A stretch of 20,075 bases of DNA. Origin: an uncultured Nitrospira sp. Lineage in GTDB: Bacteria > Nitrospirota > Nitrospiria > Nitrospirales > UBA8639. Under the pieces are notes generated by a model, which saw only the letters and a program-made list of their open reading frames with translations, was not told the DNA's origin and did no database searches. Of the stretch, positions 6,901 to 15,210 are shown one piece after another. The DNA lies in contig CABVRQ010000073.1 in the NCBI GenBank assembly GCA_902500695.1, positions 1 to 20,075 of the forward strand, in the 5' to 3' direction. Every line of letters begins with the position of its first letter. Positions within the stretch are counted from its first letter, which is position 1. The translations under genes and the position numbers were made by a program.

Positions 6901-8388
6901 CTACCTGCTTTCCTCCTGAAAGGATTTTAGAAGGGAGATGATGAGAATGATGATGACGAAGACAAAGGGAAATGCAGCCAGTATGGCGCCGGTTTGCAGG
7001 CCTTTGAGTCCTCCTGACCAAAGAAGAATGGCTGCCGATAGGGATTGAATGATGCCCCAGGTGAATTTAATCCGGTTGGGCGGATTGAGGCTGCCATTCG
7101 TGGTTAAGGTTCCCAAGACGAAAGTGGCGGAATCCGCTGAGGTGATGAAAAAGGTGCCGATCAAGAAAATGGCGATGAGCGACATGACCGTGCCCATCGG
7201 ATAGTGCTCTAACACCGTAAAGAGCAAGACCTCGATGCCCTGCTTTTCCATGACGGTTTTTAGGGACACGTCCTGAAAGAGTTCTAATGCAATCCCGGTT
7301 CCTCCAAAGACGGTAAACCAAAATGCACAAAAGAGGGACGGAACAAGCAATACGCCCAATACAAATTGTCGCACCGTCCGGCCTTTGGAAATTCTGGCAA
7401 TAAAGGTTCCCACAAAGGGCGCCCAGGCGATCCACCATGCCCAATAAAACAAGGTCCAGTTGTGAATCCAGGTTGAATCCCGGAATGGTGCGAGGTTCAG
7501 GCTCATCGTCGGAAGGTTCTGGATATAGTTTCCGAAGGTCGAGGGAAACACGGTCATGATGAAGTGCGTTGGGCCGAGAAACAGCAAGAACAACAGGAGA
7601 GTCAGCGCCAGAACCATATTCAGATTACTAAGGTATTTGATGCCTCGTTGAAGTCCGGTTTGAGCGGAGAGCATAAAGAGTACCGTGACAATGGCGATGA
7701 CGGCTAATTGAGTGGTGAGGGTATTGGGCACGGCAAACACATAGGATAATCCTCCGCTGATTTGTAATGCTCCAAATCCAAGAGAGGTGGCCACGCCGAA
7801 CACGGTGGCGAAGACGGCGATCACATCCACTACGATGCCCAGTGGCCCAATCGCATGGCTACCCAGAACCGGCTGGCACACTGAACTAAACAGCCCTGGT
7901 GTGCCTTTTCGAAACTGGAAATACGCCAGCGCCATGCCCACCATGGTGTAGATGCCCCATGGGTGAAGCCCCCAATGGAAAAAGGAATATTGCAGCGCCA
8001 GGCGGGCGGCTTGAGGCGTTTCTCTTTCGCCGATGGGGGGATCATGGAAATGAGACGTGGGTTCGGCGACTCCCCAGAATACGAGACCGATGCCCATTCC
8101 TGCGCAAAACAGCATGGCAAACCAGGTGTGGAGAGGAAATTCAGGCTTGGCTCCATCAGGCCCAAGCGGAATATCTCCCCATCGGGAGAAAATCAGGCAG
8201 AACGCGCAAACAAGAAAACCCGTTGCTGCCAGGACATACAGCCAACCAAACGAATTGAGAAGAGTCGTTTGGTATGCGCCGGTGATTTTCGCCAAATGAT
8301 GCGGGGCTATGGCGCCCCACAGCAGGAAGAGAAAGGCGAAGGCGCAGGATATTTTGAAGACCAGAGTGGTGGATTTCAGTGAATTCAT
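6901..8388 (-). CDS. BCCT-family transporter (glycine betaine/choline type)
   Basis: This inner-membrane carrier probably imports glycine betaine or a related compatible solute with Na+ or H+. The 495-residue product has about twelve membrane helices. Hallmarks of the betaine/carnitine/choline family are visible: GMGIGLVFWGVAEP at about residues 97-110, the Trp-containing helix FFHWGLHPW near 136-144, and the signature NWTLFYWAWWIAWAPFVG from about residue 310. The C-terminal tail after the last helix is very short (KSFQEESR) and lacks the long charged extension that senses osmotic stress in BetP. Activation, if any, must therefore differ. The start is uncertain: I chose the ATG at 8388 (MNSLKS), since the upstream ATG at 8427 adds 13 untypical residues and neither has a clear ribosome site. 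It diverges from the betaine-synthesis gene at 8852. Confidence 0.9.
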   Translation of the reverse strand: MNSLKSTTLVFKISCAFAFLFLLWGAIAPHHLAKITGAYQTTLLNSFGWLYVLAATGFLVCAFCLIFSRWGDIPLGPDGAKPEFPLHTWFAMLFCAGMGIGLVFWGVAEPTSHFHDPPIGERETPQAARLALQYSFFHWGLHPWGIYTMVGMALAYFQFRKGTPGLFSSVCQPVLGSHAIGPLGIVVDVIAVFATVFGVATSLGFGALQISGGLSYVFAVPNTLTTQLAVIAIVTVLFMLSAQTGLQRGIKYLSNLNMVLALTLLLFLLFLGPTHFIMTVFPSTFGNYIQNLPTMSLNLAPFRDSTWIHNWTLFYWAWWIAWAPFVGTFIARISKGRTVRQFVLGVLLVPSLFCAFWFTVFGGTGIALELFQDVSLKTVMEKQGIEVLLFTVLEHYPMGTVMSLIAIFLIGTFFITSADSATFVLGTLTTNGSLNPPNRIKFTWGIIQSLSAAILLWSGGLKGLQTGAILAAFPFVFVIIILIISLLKSFQEESR

Positions 8389-8851
8389 GGAGCGATGGTA
8401 ATGAGTAAGGCAGGCTAGGGTTACCATAATTGGTATTGTTGGACAAGGAAAAGTCGAATTAATGCAGGCTGGGGAAAATACATTGATCCGGAAATTCCGG
8501 CATAGGTGCCGCTAATAACGTTTCTGCTTAAAAATCTTTAAGTCCTATTGCGGTTGATGTGCATGGTGCGTTTGATCAAAAAATGGGAACATAATTTCAA
8601 GGGGTTGCGAAGAAGGGCCTAACGAGTTAGATTGAGAACCTCACACACAACAGTCTGGCCTCCTTAGACTCGCAGGAAAAGTGCGGAGGCCAATTCTATT
8701 TCTGGTCCGTTGGGACAGACTATAGTTTTGTCCTTGCGGGATTTGCCAATTGAATTCTGAATAAAAAAAGAAAATCGCCAAACCTTTATTCATTGCACCC
8801 ATTACTCTAAGCGGTGGTGAGGGCAGCGGCCCTCAGGGAGGTGTTCCCATA
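8389..8851. other. Divergent intergenic region between betaine transport and betaine synthesis genes
   Basis: This 463-bp gap should hold the promoters of both genes. I see no strong sigma-70 match. A long inverted repeat (8656-8692) and a small palindrome CTAAC-GA-GTTAG (8619-8630) are present. No open frame of convincing quality occurs. Confidence 0.5.
8656..8692. repeat. Inverted repeat, 8-bp arms
   Basis: TGGCCTCC (8656-8663) and GGAGGCCA (8685-8692) are perfect complements separated by 21 nt. No T-run follows on either strand. It may be a leader hairpin of the methyltransferase transcript or a scar; I cannot tell which. Confidence 0.4.
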
Positions 8852-10534
8852 ATGACTCAGAAAGCGACGATGCCCGGTAGTAAGCAAAAATATGGGGATA
8901 ATCCCATTGCTCAGCGAAAAACGGATTTGTACAAACAGGAGTATGTTCATAGTTTTGTGCAAAAATGGGACGCCTTGATTGATTGGGAGGCTCGGGCCTC
9001 AAGTGAAGGGGACTTTTTTATCAGGATTTTGAAGGAACGGGGTGTCAAACGCGTATTAGATGTCGCGACGGGAACGGGATTTCATTCTATTCGGCTCTTG
9101 CGTGCCGGGTTCGAAGTCACGAGTGCGGATGGCAGTCCTGAAATGTTAGCACAGGCATTCGAAAATGCCAGACGAGCCGGGTTTATTATGCGAACGATTC
9201 ATGCTGATTGGCGCTGGTTGAGCCGGGATATACACAATAAATACGATGCGGTGATTTGCCTGGGGAACTCTCTGACTCATCTCTTTTCCGAGCAGGATCG
9301 GCGAAAAGCCTTGGCCGAATTTTACACCGCGCTGAAGCACGATGGGGTGCTGATTCTGGACCAAAGGAATTACGATGGGATTTTAGATAATGGGTTTACC
9401 TCGAAGCATGTGTATTACTATTGCGGAGATAATGTTAGTGCGGAGCCGGAACATGTTGATGAAGGGCTTGCCAGATTCAAATATACCTTTCCCGATGGTG
9501 AAGCGTTTCATTTGAATATGTTTCCGCTGCGGAAAGAATATACACGCCGGCTCATGAATGAGGTTGGCTTTCAACAAGTAAAAACCTATGCGGACTTTCA
9601 AGAAACGCATAAAGTTGAGGACCCCGATTTCTATGTTCATGTGGCTGAGAAACTCTATAAAAATGAGGAGCGTTCCCCCACGATCATGGGCAAATTTGGG
9701 AATCTGAATTATTCTACCACCGTGGATACGGCTCGAGCCTATTACAATAGTTCGGATGCTGACCGATTTTATGCCACGATCTGGGGTGGAGAAGATATCC
9801 ACATTGGATTGTACGTCTCCGACCATGATTCGATTTTCGATGCCAGCCGACGAACCGTGGAGAAAATGGCGGCTTCTGTCAAAGATCTTGATTCAACGAC
9901 ACGGGTGTTGGATATTGGATCGGGGTACGGAGGTTCAGCGCGTCATCTTGTGAGACAATATGGATGTCAGGTTGGATGCCTGAACTTGAGTGAAGTTCAA
10001 AATAAGCGGAATAGAGAACTCAATCAGAAAGAGCATGTTAGTTTAGCCATTAATGTCATTGACGGGAATTTTGAGTCGATTCCCATGCCGGATGGGAGCG
10101 TGGATCTTGTGTGGTCGCAGGATGCCATCTTACATAGCGGAGATCGGGAAAAAGTTTTCCAGGAGGTCCACCGGGTATTGGCCAGGGGCGGACAATTTAT
10201 ATTTACCGATCCGATGAAAAGTGCAACCTGTTCTCCCGATGTGCTTCAACCAATTTTAAATCGTATTCATTTGGATTCACTGGGATCGATTGAATACTAT
10301 CGGAAGATGGCTGCCCAACTCGGGTTCAAAGAAGTTGGAGTTGAGGATCTTTCCGCGAATCTTACAGCGCATTATGGGCGAGTGCTTCAGGAGATCACCA
10401 CCCAACATCATATGCTCATCCGGGTTTGTACTGAGGATTATCTGGCTGCTATGAAGGTAGGTCTCCAGCATTGGGTAGAGGCTGGGAAAAGTGGCCACCT
10501 CAGCTGGGGAATTTTGCATTTTCAGCGAGACTAA
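8852..10534 (+). CDS. Fused glycine/sarcosine and sarcosine/dimethylglycine N-methyltransferase
   Basis: The protein makes glycine betaine from glycine in three S-adenosylmethionine-dependent methylations. The 560 residues hold two methyltransferases in one chain. The N-terminal half (about 11-275) is glycine/sarcosine N-methyltransferase, with the family segments YVHSFVQKWDALIDWEARA and VLDVATGTGFHSIRL (SAM motif I at about 68-76). The C-terminal half starts near residue 279 (MGKFGNLNYS) and is sarcosine/dimethylglycine N-methyltransferase, with SAM motif I VLDIGSGYGG at about 352-361 and the downstream WSQDAILHS. The two enzymes are separate proteins in many halophiles and fused in some, such as Actinopolyspora. 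The ATG at 8852 has AGGGAGG 10 nt upstream. The gene diverges from a BCCT transporter, so synthesis and uptake of one osmolyte sit side by side. Confidence 0.93.
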   Translation: MTQKATMPGSKQKYGDNPIAQRKTDLYKQEYVHSFVQKWDALIDWEARASSEGDFFIRILKERGVKRVLDVATGTGFHSIRLLRAGFEVTSADGSPEMLAQAFENARRAGFIMRTIHADWRWLSRDIHNKYDAVICLGNSLTHLFSEQDRRKALAEFYTALKHDGVLILDQRNYDGILDNGFTSKHVYYYCGDNVSAEPEHVDEGLARFKYTFPDGEAFHLNMFPLRKEYTRRLMNEVGFQQVKTYADFQETHKVEDPDFYVHVAEKLYKNEERSPTIMGKFGNLNYSTTVDTARAYYNSSDADRFYATIWGGEDIHIGLYVSDHDSIFDASRRTVEKMAASVKDLDSTTRVLDIGSGYGGSARHLVRQYGCQVGCLNLSEVQNKRNRELNQKEHVSLAINVIDGNFESIPMPDGSVDLVWSQDAILHSGDREKVFQEVHRVLARGGQFIFTDPMKSATCSPDVLQPILNRIHLDSLGSIEYYRKMAAQLGFKEVGVEDLSANLTAHYGRVLQEITTQHHMLIRVCTEDYLAAMKVGLQHWVEAGKSGHLSWGILHFQRD

Positions 10535-10595
10535 TAGAGGGTGGGACATCCGCCAATGGAGTCTCGTCACGTTCCGACACGGGAATTGGAGTATA

Positions 10596-11984
10596 TTACC
10601 GTTCGATTTTAGGTGGTTTGGCCGGCATGGCAAAGTCCCCGCTCTTGCCAAAGCGGCCTTCTCCTCCCTCACCTAACACATTAGCGGTATCAGTATATTC
10701 AATCTCTCTGGTCTCTTTGCTGATGCCTTCTGTTGGCTGCCACCCGAGTTTATCCAGGGTGTCTAAGACCGTTTTTTTGAGAGCACCTCCTGCCGTCATT
10801 CGAGTAGTAGCAAACGCCAAAACCCGTTCGCTTTCCTGCTGGACTTTAGATAAATCCGGGTCATGGAAGAACCATACCAATGGCTCAATAGCCGCATCCC
10901 CAATCAACACCAAGGAATTGGCGGCATAATCCCGAAGGACCAGGTCTTTGAGTAATAGCACTAAATCCGGAATGACTTTGGGATGTCGAAAATGACCTAG
11001 GGCTGTGGCAGCCGCTTCTTTAATTAAGAGGTCCTCGCTGATAATGCAGCCAGGGGTTGGCTTCCCCTCTTGATGTATGCCCTTACCTTTTAAGGCGTCC
11101 AGGACGGGAGGGTAGGCGCGAGGATCCCCGATCATGCCTAAGGACGCGATCGCATGGCGTTTAACCGTACCATCTTTCATGGCTTCCATGAGAGCATCCA
11201 CTGCACGGGCATCTCCAATATTGCCCAAGGCAATTGTGGCATCTTCGCGAACTGCTCGATCGGGGTCTTTTACCATATCGATCAGGGCATCGACGACACG
11301 AGGTTCACGGACCCACACCCGCCCCATTTGATAGTCCGTAGTCATGCCCCCTAATGCCCGAACCGCGTGACAGCGCACAACGAAGTGAGGATCTTTGAGG
11401 GATTCCAGAAGCGCATCGACTGATTCTTTCCCCACGTACATCAATGCGGTCCCAGCGGTTTCCCGTACGATCTTGGATGTATCTTTGAATAATTTAATCA
11501 GGGTTGGAATGGCCTTTGGGTCGCCAATTTTTCCTAAGGCTTCAGCTGCGGCACTCTTGACCGCACCATCCCGGTCACGACACACCAGGTTCAAGCCTTG
11601 GACGGCCTGAGGGTCACGCAATTCGCCTAAAGTTTTCGCGGCTTGTTCGCGCACCCGCCACCGTTTGTCTTTCAAGCAGGTCAGTAATTGCGGAATGACG
11701 CTTTTCCCCATAGAAGCCATGGCCTTTACTGCTTCAGCTTGTACTTCCATCATACTGTCATTGAAAAGCGATATGAGGCCTTCAACGGCCTTCTCTCCGC
11801 CAATTTTTGCCAAAGCCCATCCGACATGTGATCGTACCGACCAATAGTCGTCCTCAAGGGCGTTCAGGAGGGGTTCTAACGTCTTCGGGTCACCCCTTTC
11901 CGCAAGTGCCTTGGCAGCCTCCTCACGAGTGGCATCATCGGCATCTTCCAGGGCATCAATCCAGTCTTGCACAGAATTCGACAT
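10596..11984 (-). CDS. Large HEAT-repeat protein
   Basis: The 462-residue product begins with a HEAT repeat (SVQDWIDALEDADDATREEA) and carries about twelve to thirteen repeats up to residue 410. Examples are RWRVREQAAKTLGELRDPQA and GAVKSAAAEALGKIGDPKAI. Two irregular insertions, around MTTDYQMGRVWVREPR and GKGIHQEGKPTPGCIISED, interrupt the solenoid. The last repeat ends LDKLGWQP, the cap motif shared with HEAT proteins at 2421 and 4318. A Gly-rich, low-complexity tail of about 40 residues follows. No signal peptide is seen, so the protein is cytoplasmic, although its two operon partners are predicted to be exported. The ATG at 11984 has AAGGAAG a few bases upstream. It is the last gene of a three-gene operon, 25 nt after the preceding stop, and converges with the methyltransferase gene. 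Confidence 0.82.
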   Translation of the reverse strand: MSNSVQDWIDALEDADDATREEAAKALAERGDPKTLEPLLNALEDDYWSVRSHVGWALAKIGGEKAVEGLISLFNDSMMEVQAEAVKAMASMGKSVIPQLLTCLKDKRWRVREQAAKTLGELRDPQAVQGLNLVCRDRDGAVKSAAAEALGKIGDPKAIPTLIKLFKDTSKIVRETAGTALMYVGKESVDALLESLKDPHFVVRCHAVRALGGMTTDYQMGRVWVREPRVVDALIDMVKDPDRAVREDATIALGNIGDARAVDALMEAMKDGTVKRHAIASLGMIGDPRAYPPVLDALKGKGIHQEGKPTPGCIISEDLLIKEAAATALGHFRHPKVIPDLVLLLKDLVLRDYAANSLVLIGDAAIEPLVWFFHDPDLSKVQQESERVLAFATTRMTAGGALKKTVLDTLDKLGWQPTEGISKETREIEYTDTANVLGEGGEGRFGKSGDFAMPAKPPKIER

Positions 11985-12009
11985 GATCTTCCTTCTTATC
12001 CCTTCCGAC

Positions 12010-12456
12010 TTATTTCGGGTAGTCCGGTTCTTGGGGATAGGGTTGCGTATGGCTACAACGAATGGTCAGGACTTGCGTTCCTCGTCCGTCTACACATTGA
12101 TCAAGTGCGGGAGAGAATTCCAAGGTTCCGGATAAGGTCACCTTGAATAAGAAATCAAACGTAAAAGTTCCAAAACGATATTCTCCGGGCTTGAGGTTTA
12201 AGGTTCTGGTCTCGGAGGTCTTGTATGCGTCACTACTGATGGGATCTTTTGTCCAAATCAATGGGGTCATGCCGGGTACGTGCCACCATGTTGGAGGGGC
12301 AAGGGCGCTCGGATTCACGGTGACAGGAAACTCTCGCAACAGAGGGTTGACAGGATCTGCTGCGTGCCCGAGTTGAACGGGCAGATGGGAAATACCCATG
12401 AGCAACAGGCAGAAAATGCCATGTCGGAATTGACGAGGCAAGTGCGTTCGAATCAT
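12010..12456 (-). CDS. Small exported protein of unknown function
   Basis: I do not recognise this 148-residue protein. Its N-terminus has a basic region (RTHLPRQFRH), a hydrophobic core (GIFCLLLMGISHLPV) and a likely signal-peptidase site after LGHA, so a mature periplasmic or secreted protein of about 116 residues is expected. The mature part is rich in Pro, Thr and Trp. It has two cysteines (CVDGRG and IRCSHT) that could form a disulfide, and strand-like segments such as YRFGTFTFDFLFKVTLSGTL. I chose the ATG at 12456 because it starts 4 nt after the stop of the preceding gene and gives a normal-length signal peptide. An ATG at 12483 would overlap that gene. Both have poor ribosome sites, so coupled translation is likely. 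Confidence 0.7.
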   Translation of the reverse strand: MIRTHLPRQFRHGIFCLLLMGISHLPVQLGHAADPVNPLLREFPVTVNPSALAPPTWWHVPGMTPLIWTKDPISSDAYKTSETRTLNLKPGEYRFGTFTFDFLFKVTLSGTLEFSPALDQCVDGRGTQVLTIRCSHTQPYPQEPDYPK

Positions 12457-12460
12457 GGTC

Positions 12461-13516
12461 TTATTGTTTTTTCTGGAGTTCATTGTCGGTGGTCCGTCGT
12501 TCAGGAACAGTTTGGAAAATGTCACCAATCGCCTGGCTGTCCCATTCGGTATGCGTTTCAAGCCCGAGTGCATACATGATGGTCGCTCCGGTATCTAATA
12601 AAGATACTGATTGGGTGATGGGATGATTTCTCTTAATATTCGCGCCCCAGGCAATCCAGGGAATAGTGGCATCTAACTCAGGAACATTAGGGCTGGTAGA
12701 GACTGGTTTCGCACCCTCTGTAGTGGGAGAAAGAGGTCCGCTATTCAGGCCAGTAATTATCACCATGGTTTTGTCCAATACTCCAAGTTCTTTATACGTT
12801 TGGATGATTTGTTCCACAGCCGTATCGATTGCCATTAAGGCGGTGGAATATTTTTCGGAATCCCACCCGTATTTCTGTCCGACCTTAACCGCCGTTGGTA
12901 GGTGAACTAATAACAGGTTTGGCACTCCAAAAAGCCGGAAGCCATAGCCTTTCTCACTGGTAACTTTTTTTAAAAAGTCTTTAATGTATACCGACGCTCT
13001 TTCTGGCGTGCATTGGGGTTTGGTGTAACCACAGACTTGGGAGTCGACGTAAATTTCCGGTCGAACTAATTGATAGAGCCGTTCATCCATAAGAAAGACG
13101 CCGGTGTCTTTTCCTCCTGCCAGATCCATGTAGTCAAAGACGGTGGGTGAGCGCATAAATGACCGTGCAAAATCGTATGTTTCCCATTCGGCGGTTACCC
13201 GATGCTTTTCGACTTGAAGCCCGGTGAGCAGGGAGGCCATCGCTGGAACAGTGAGAGGTGGGGTTATGGATTGAGCGGACCAGGTCACAACTCCCTCCTT
13301 AGCTAAACGAGCCAGGTTTGGAGTCGCACCGTTTTGGATGGAAGAAGATTTGATCCCTTCCAACACGACCAGAATAATGTGTTCGGCTTGTGTGGCGGAA
13401 GCAATCGAGGCTGTTCCTCCGATTAGCGGAAGCAAGACCAAACTCCATGTTAGGAAAAAACACCGCATGAGTTTACCGCGACGATGTTGGGGGGGGGATA
13501 TTTGGGAAGTGCTCAT
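12461..13516 (-). CDS. Exported alkaline-phosphatase-superfamily protein, probably inactive
   Basis: The 351-residue product resembles type I phosphodiesterase/nucleotide pyrophosphatases. It has a signal peptide (core FFLTWSLVLLPLIGG, cleavage after about residue 41), then TPNLARLAKEGV (65-76) and PPLTVPAMASLLTG (86-99), which contains Thr89 at the nucleophile position. The C-terminal part holds IPWIAWGANI and LLDTGATIMYALGL, both typical of the fold. The metal ligands are largely lost. The first Asp is Glu53 (VLEG), the D..GH motif reads VKVGQ (Val210, Gln214), and the usual SDHG reads GLNS (Leu257, Asn258). I infer a periplasmic binding or structural role rather than hydrolysis. The start at 13516 has GGAG some 13 nt upstream; an internal ATG at 13468 would also give a signal peptide. 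It heads the operon with 12010-12456 and 10596-11984. Confidence 0.8.
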   Translation of the reverse strand: MSTSQISPPQHRRGKLMRCFFLTWSLVLLPLIGGTASIASATQAEHIILVVLEGIKSSSIQNGATPNLARLAKEGVVTWSAQSITPPLTVPAMASLLTGLQVEKHRVTAEWETYDFARSFMRSPTVFDYMDLAGGKDTGVFLMDERLYQLVRPEIYVDSQVCGYTKPQCTPERASVYIKDFLKKVTSEKGYGFRLFGVPNLLLVHLPTAVKVGQKYGWDSEKYSTALMAIDTAVEQIIQTYKELGVLDKTMVIITGLNSGPLSPTTEGAKPVSTSPNVPELDATIPWIAWGANIKRNHPITQSVSLLDTGATIMYALGLETHTEWDSQAIGDIFQTVPERRTTDNELQKKQ

Positions 13517-13600
13517 AATTTCTGCCCTGCTCCAGGAAAAGAAAATGATAAATGAAATTGGGAATGAACCTTATATTATCTTAGCAGGAAACTTCTCCTC

Positions 13601-13676
13601 CACTGTCAGGCGAGTGGTCGGATTTGAACTTATCATGCAGATTTTCAGGCGGTCAACCAACTGAGAAGGCCAGGCG
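13601..13676 (-). pseudogene. Degenerate tRNA-Phe-like sequence
   Basis: On the minus strand three tRNA hallmarks occur in order: a D-arm-like TTCTCAGTTGG, an anticodon-loop-like CTGAAAATC (GAA, phenylalanine) and a T-arm-like AGTTCAAATCCGACC. Compared with a real tRNA-Phe, the first spacing is about 4 nt short and the second about 2 nt short. The acceptor, anticodon and T stems do not pair. It is therefore not functional and looks like a decayed gene copy. Boundaries are approximate. Its position in the divergent region between two operons fits an old insertion scar. Confidence 0.45.
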
Positions 13677-13781
13677 TTTCTTTCTATAATAAAGGAGCCC
13701 AAAAAAATTCAAGCTTCTCTTGCCCTCGGTCTAGGGGATCCATTATGAATGGAGGTCCCACAGTATAGGTGGTTCCCGATG

Positions 13782-15053
13782 CCTCACGAAAATAATTTCC
13801 AACATGCCAATTATTCCAAGTCGGACCCCGGAGCACGGGTGGGTTATCGAACCGTTCAGCCTGGAGCGGCTCTAGATTCTCCTGCGTGGGGCAAAGCCAT
13901 GGCTGGCGTTGGCGAACGCATGTGCCAATCCCGAGTGAAGGGGATCCTCTTTCTCCATGGGCTTCCCTTTATGGATCTCTTTGGAGCTGCCAGATTAGAT
14001 GAGGTCGGAGGTTTAAAGCGAGGTTATTCCCGGGGAATATCTGGTTTAGAATCGTTGCTGGCTCTCCTTCGCCCTGCCACAAACGGTATTTGTCTCCCGG
14101 GAGATCCCATTCACCCTCCTGTGGCAAACGATGAAGCAACTCACAAGGAGTTGGACCTGCTTGCTCGGGAAATAGGAAATTTTTCTTCGTCGTATGTAAG
14201 GAAATTTGAACTCGCCCTGACTCCGGCGAGCGAGAAATCTATTCCTTGTGATCGATACGCTTGGTCTTCGATTAATCATCATGTTGGCCGGGTCGAAGCC
14301 GCCATACACCTTTTAATGCATCTTCAAAAATGGGGCTCTAGTCTTGACCTAACAAGGGATGATCGGCTTCTTCTCGTTGGCCATGGACATGCCGGGCAGG
14401 TCTTGGCTTTATTGTCGAATATTCTCACCAGAGGGGAATCGGAGGCGAGGGGGCGGGTTTTTGAAATTTTGGCCAAATATTGGCAATCGTGCCCTTCAGC
14501 GGATCGGTCCGTAGCTCAACTCGAACACATGTATGGTCTTATTATGGATCAAGCGGCGTTAAATGGTGCAACGGTCGATGTTGTAACGCTAGGGACCCCG
14601 GTTCGCTATGGTTGGGATATCGATGGGGTTGGTCATTTACTTCATTTTGTGAATCACCGTGAAATTCGAACGGATGGCAAGCGTTGGTTGGCTAAAATGG
14701 AATTACCTCAAATTGCGTGGGAAATGCCCTATCAAACTGGAGGTGATTACGTACAGCAATTGGCGTTGGCTGGAACGGATATGGTTCCGAATAACCCGGA
14801 GGCTGAGCAGGCCAATGTTGATTTCCGGGAAATTTTTGAACCCTATGACGGCTTTGAACGGTGGCTGGAATGTACCCGGCGTACGACACGATGTGCCAAT
14901 GACGGACAATGTTTATTGGTGGAATATGGAGTTCAAGCGGAGGAGTCACCTCAACAACATTTATTCGGCCATGCATGCTATACCCATAGCCGTGCCATGT
15001 TATTTCTGGCGAGTGAGATCGCACAGGCATTCTATTCACAGAAGGATGGTTGA
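13782..15053 (+). CDS. Alpha/beta-hydrolase-like protein lacking the nucleophilic serine
   Basis: This is a 423-residue protein that I recognise only at fold level. The order VKGILFLHG, then LLLVGHGHAGQVLALL, then VVTLGTPVRYGW is that of lipase/esterase-type alpha/beta hydrolases: oxyanion-hole strand, nucleophile elbow, and a TLGTP strand. At the elbow the expected G-H-S-x-G reads G-H-G-H-A-G, with Gly202 where the catalytic Ser should be. A His near the C-terminus (GHACYTHSRA) could be the old catalytic His. There is no signal peptide or membrane segment. I chose the ATG at 13782, preceded by AGGTGG with 6-nt spacing, rather than the in-frame ATG at 13749, which has no good ribosome site. 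The gene diverges from the phosphatase-fold operon and ends before a hairpin terminator at 15122. Confidence 0.7.
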   Translation, partial: PHENNFQHANYSKSDPGARVGYRTVQPGAALDSPAWGKAMAGVGERMCQSRVKGILFLHGLPFMDLFGAARLDEVGGLKRGYSRGISGLESLLALLRPATNGICLPGDPIHPPVANDEATHKELDLLAREIGNFSSSYVRKFELALTPASEKSIPCDRYAWSSINHHVGRVEAAIHLLMHLQKWGSSLDLTRDDRLLLVGHGHAGQVLALLSNILTRGESEARGRVFEILAKYWQSCPSADRSVAQLEHMYGLIMDQAALNGATVDVVTLGTPVRYGWDIDGVGHLLHFVNHREIRTDGKRWLAKMELPQIAWEMPYQTGGDYVQQLALAGTDMVPNNPEAEQANVDFREIFEPYDGFERWLECTRRTTRCANDGQCLLVEYGVQAEESPQQHLFGHACYTHSRAMLFLASEIAQAFYSQKDG

Positions 15054-15121
15054 GTAAAAAAGATCATTTTGGTCGTAGAAGCCGTGGCCGCCTCTCATGG
15101 GATTTTTCTGTCGATGGGTTA

Positions 15122-15143
15122 TGAGGCGTGTTGCCTCAGTTTT
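15122..15143 (+). terminator. Probable intrinsic terminator
   Basis: TGAGGC and GCCTCA form a 6-bp stem around a 5-nt loop and are followed by GTTTTG. It lies about 70 nt after the stop codon of the hydrolase-like gene. The T-run is short, so efficiency may be modest. Confidence 0.45.
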
Positions 15144-15210
15144 GCCTATTACGCTGGGCCGTTAGTCTCATTATCTTATAGATCCAAAGGCACATTGATT
15201 CTCTTTGAAT

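Noticed and set aside
8619..8630. CTAAC-GA-GTTAG resembling integron attC core sites
   Set aside because: The two core-like parts are only 2 bp apart and no folded attC body or cassette array is present.
1703..13516. Reading the HEAT genes as an anti-phage defence island
   Set aside because: No nuclease, NTPase, STAND, TIR, protease or reverse transcriptase domain accompanies them, and no integrase or transposase is present.
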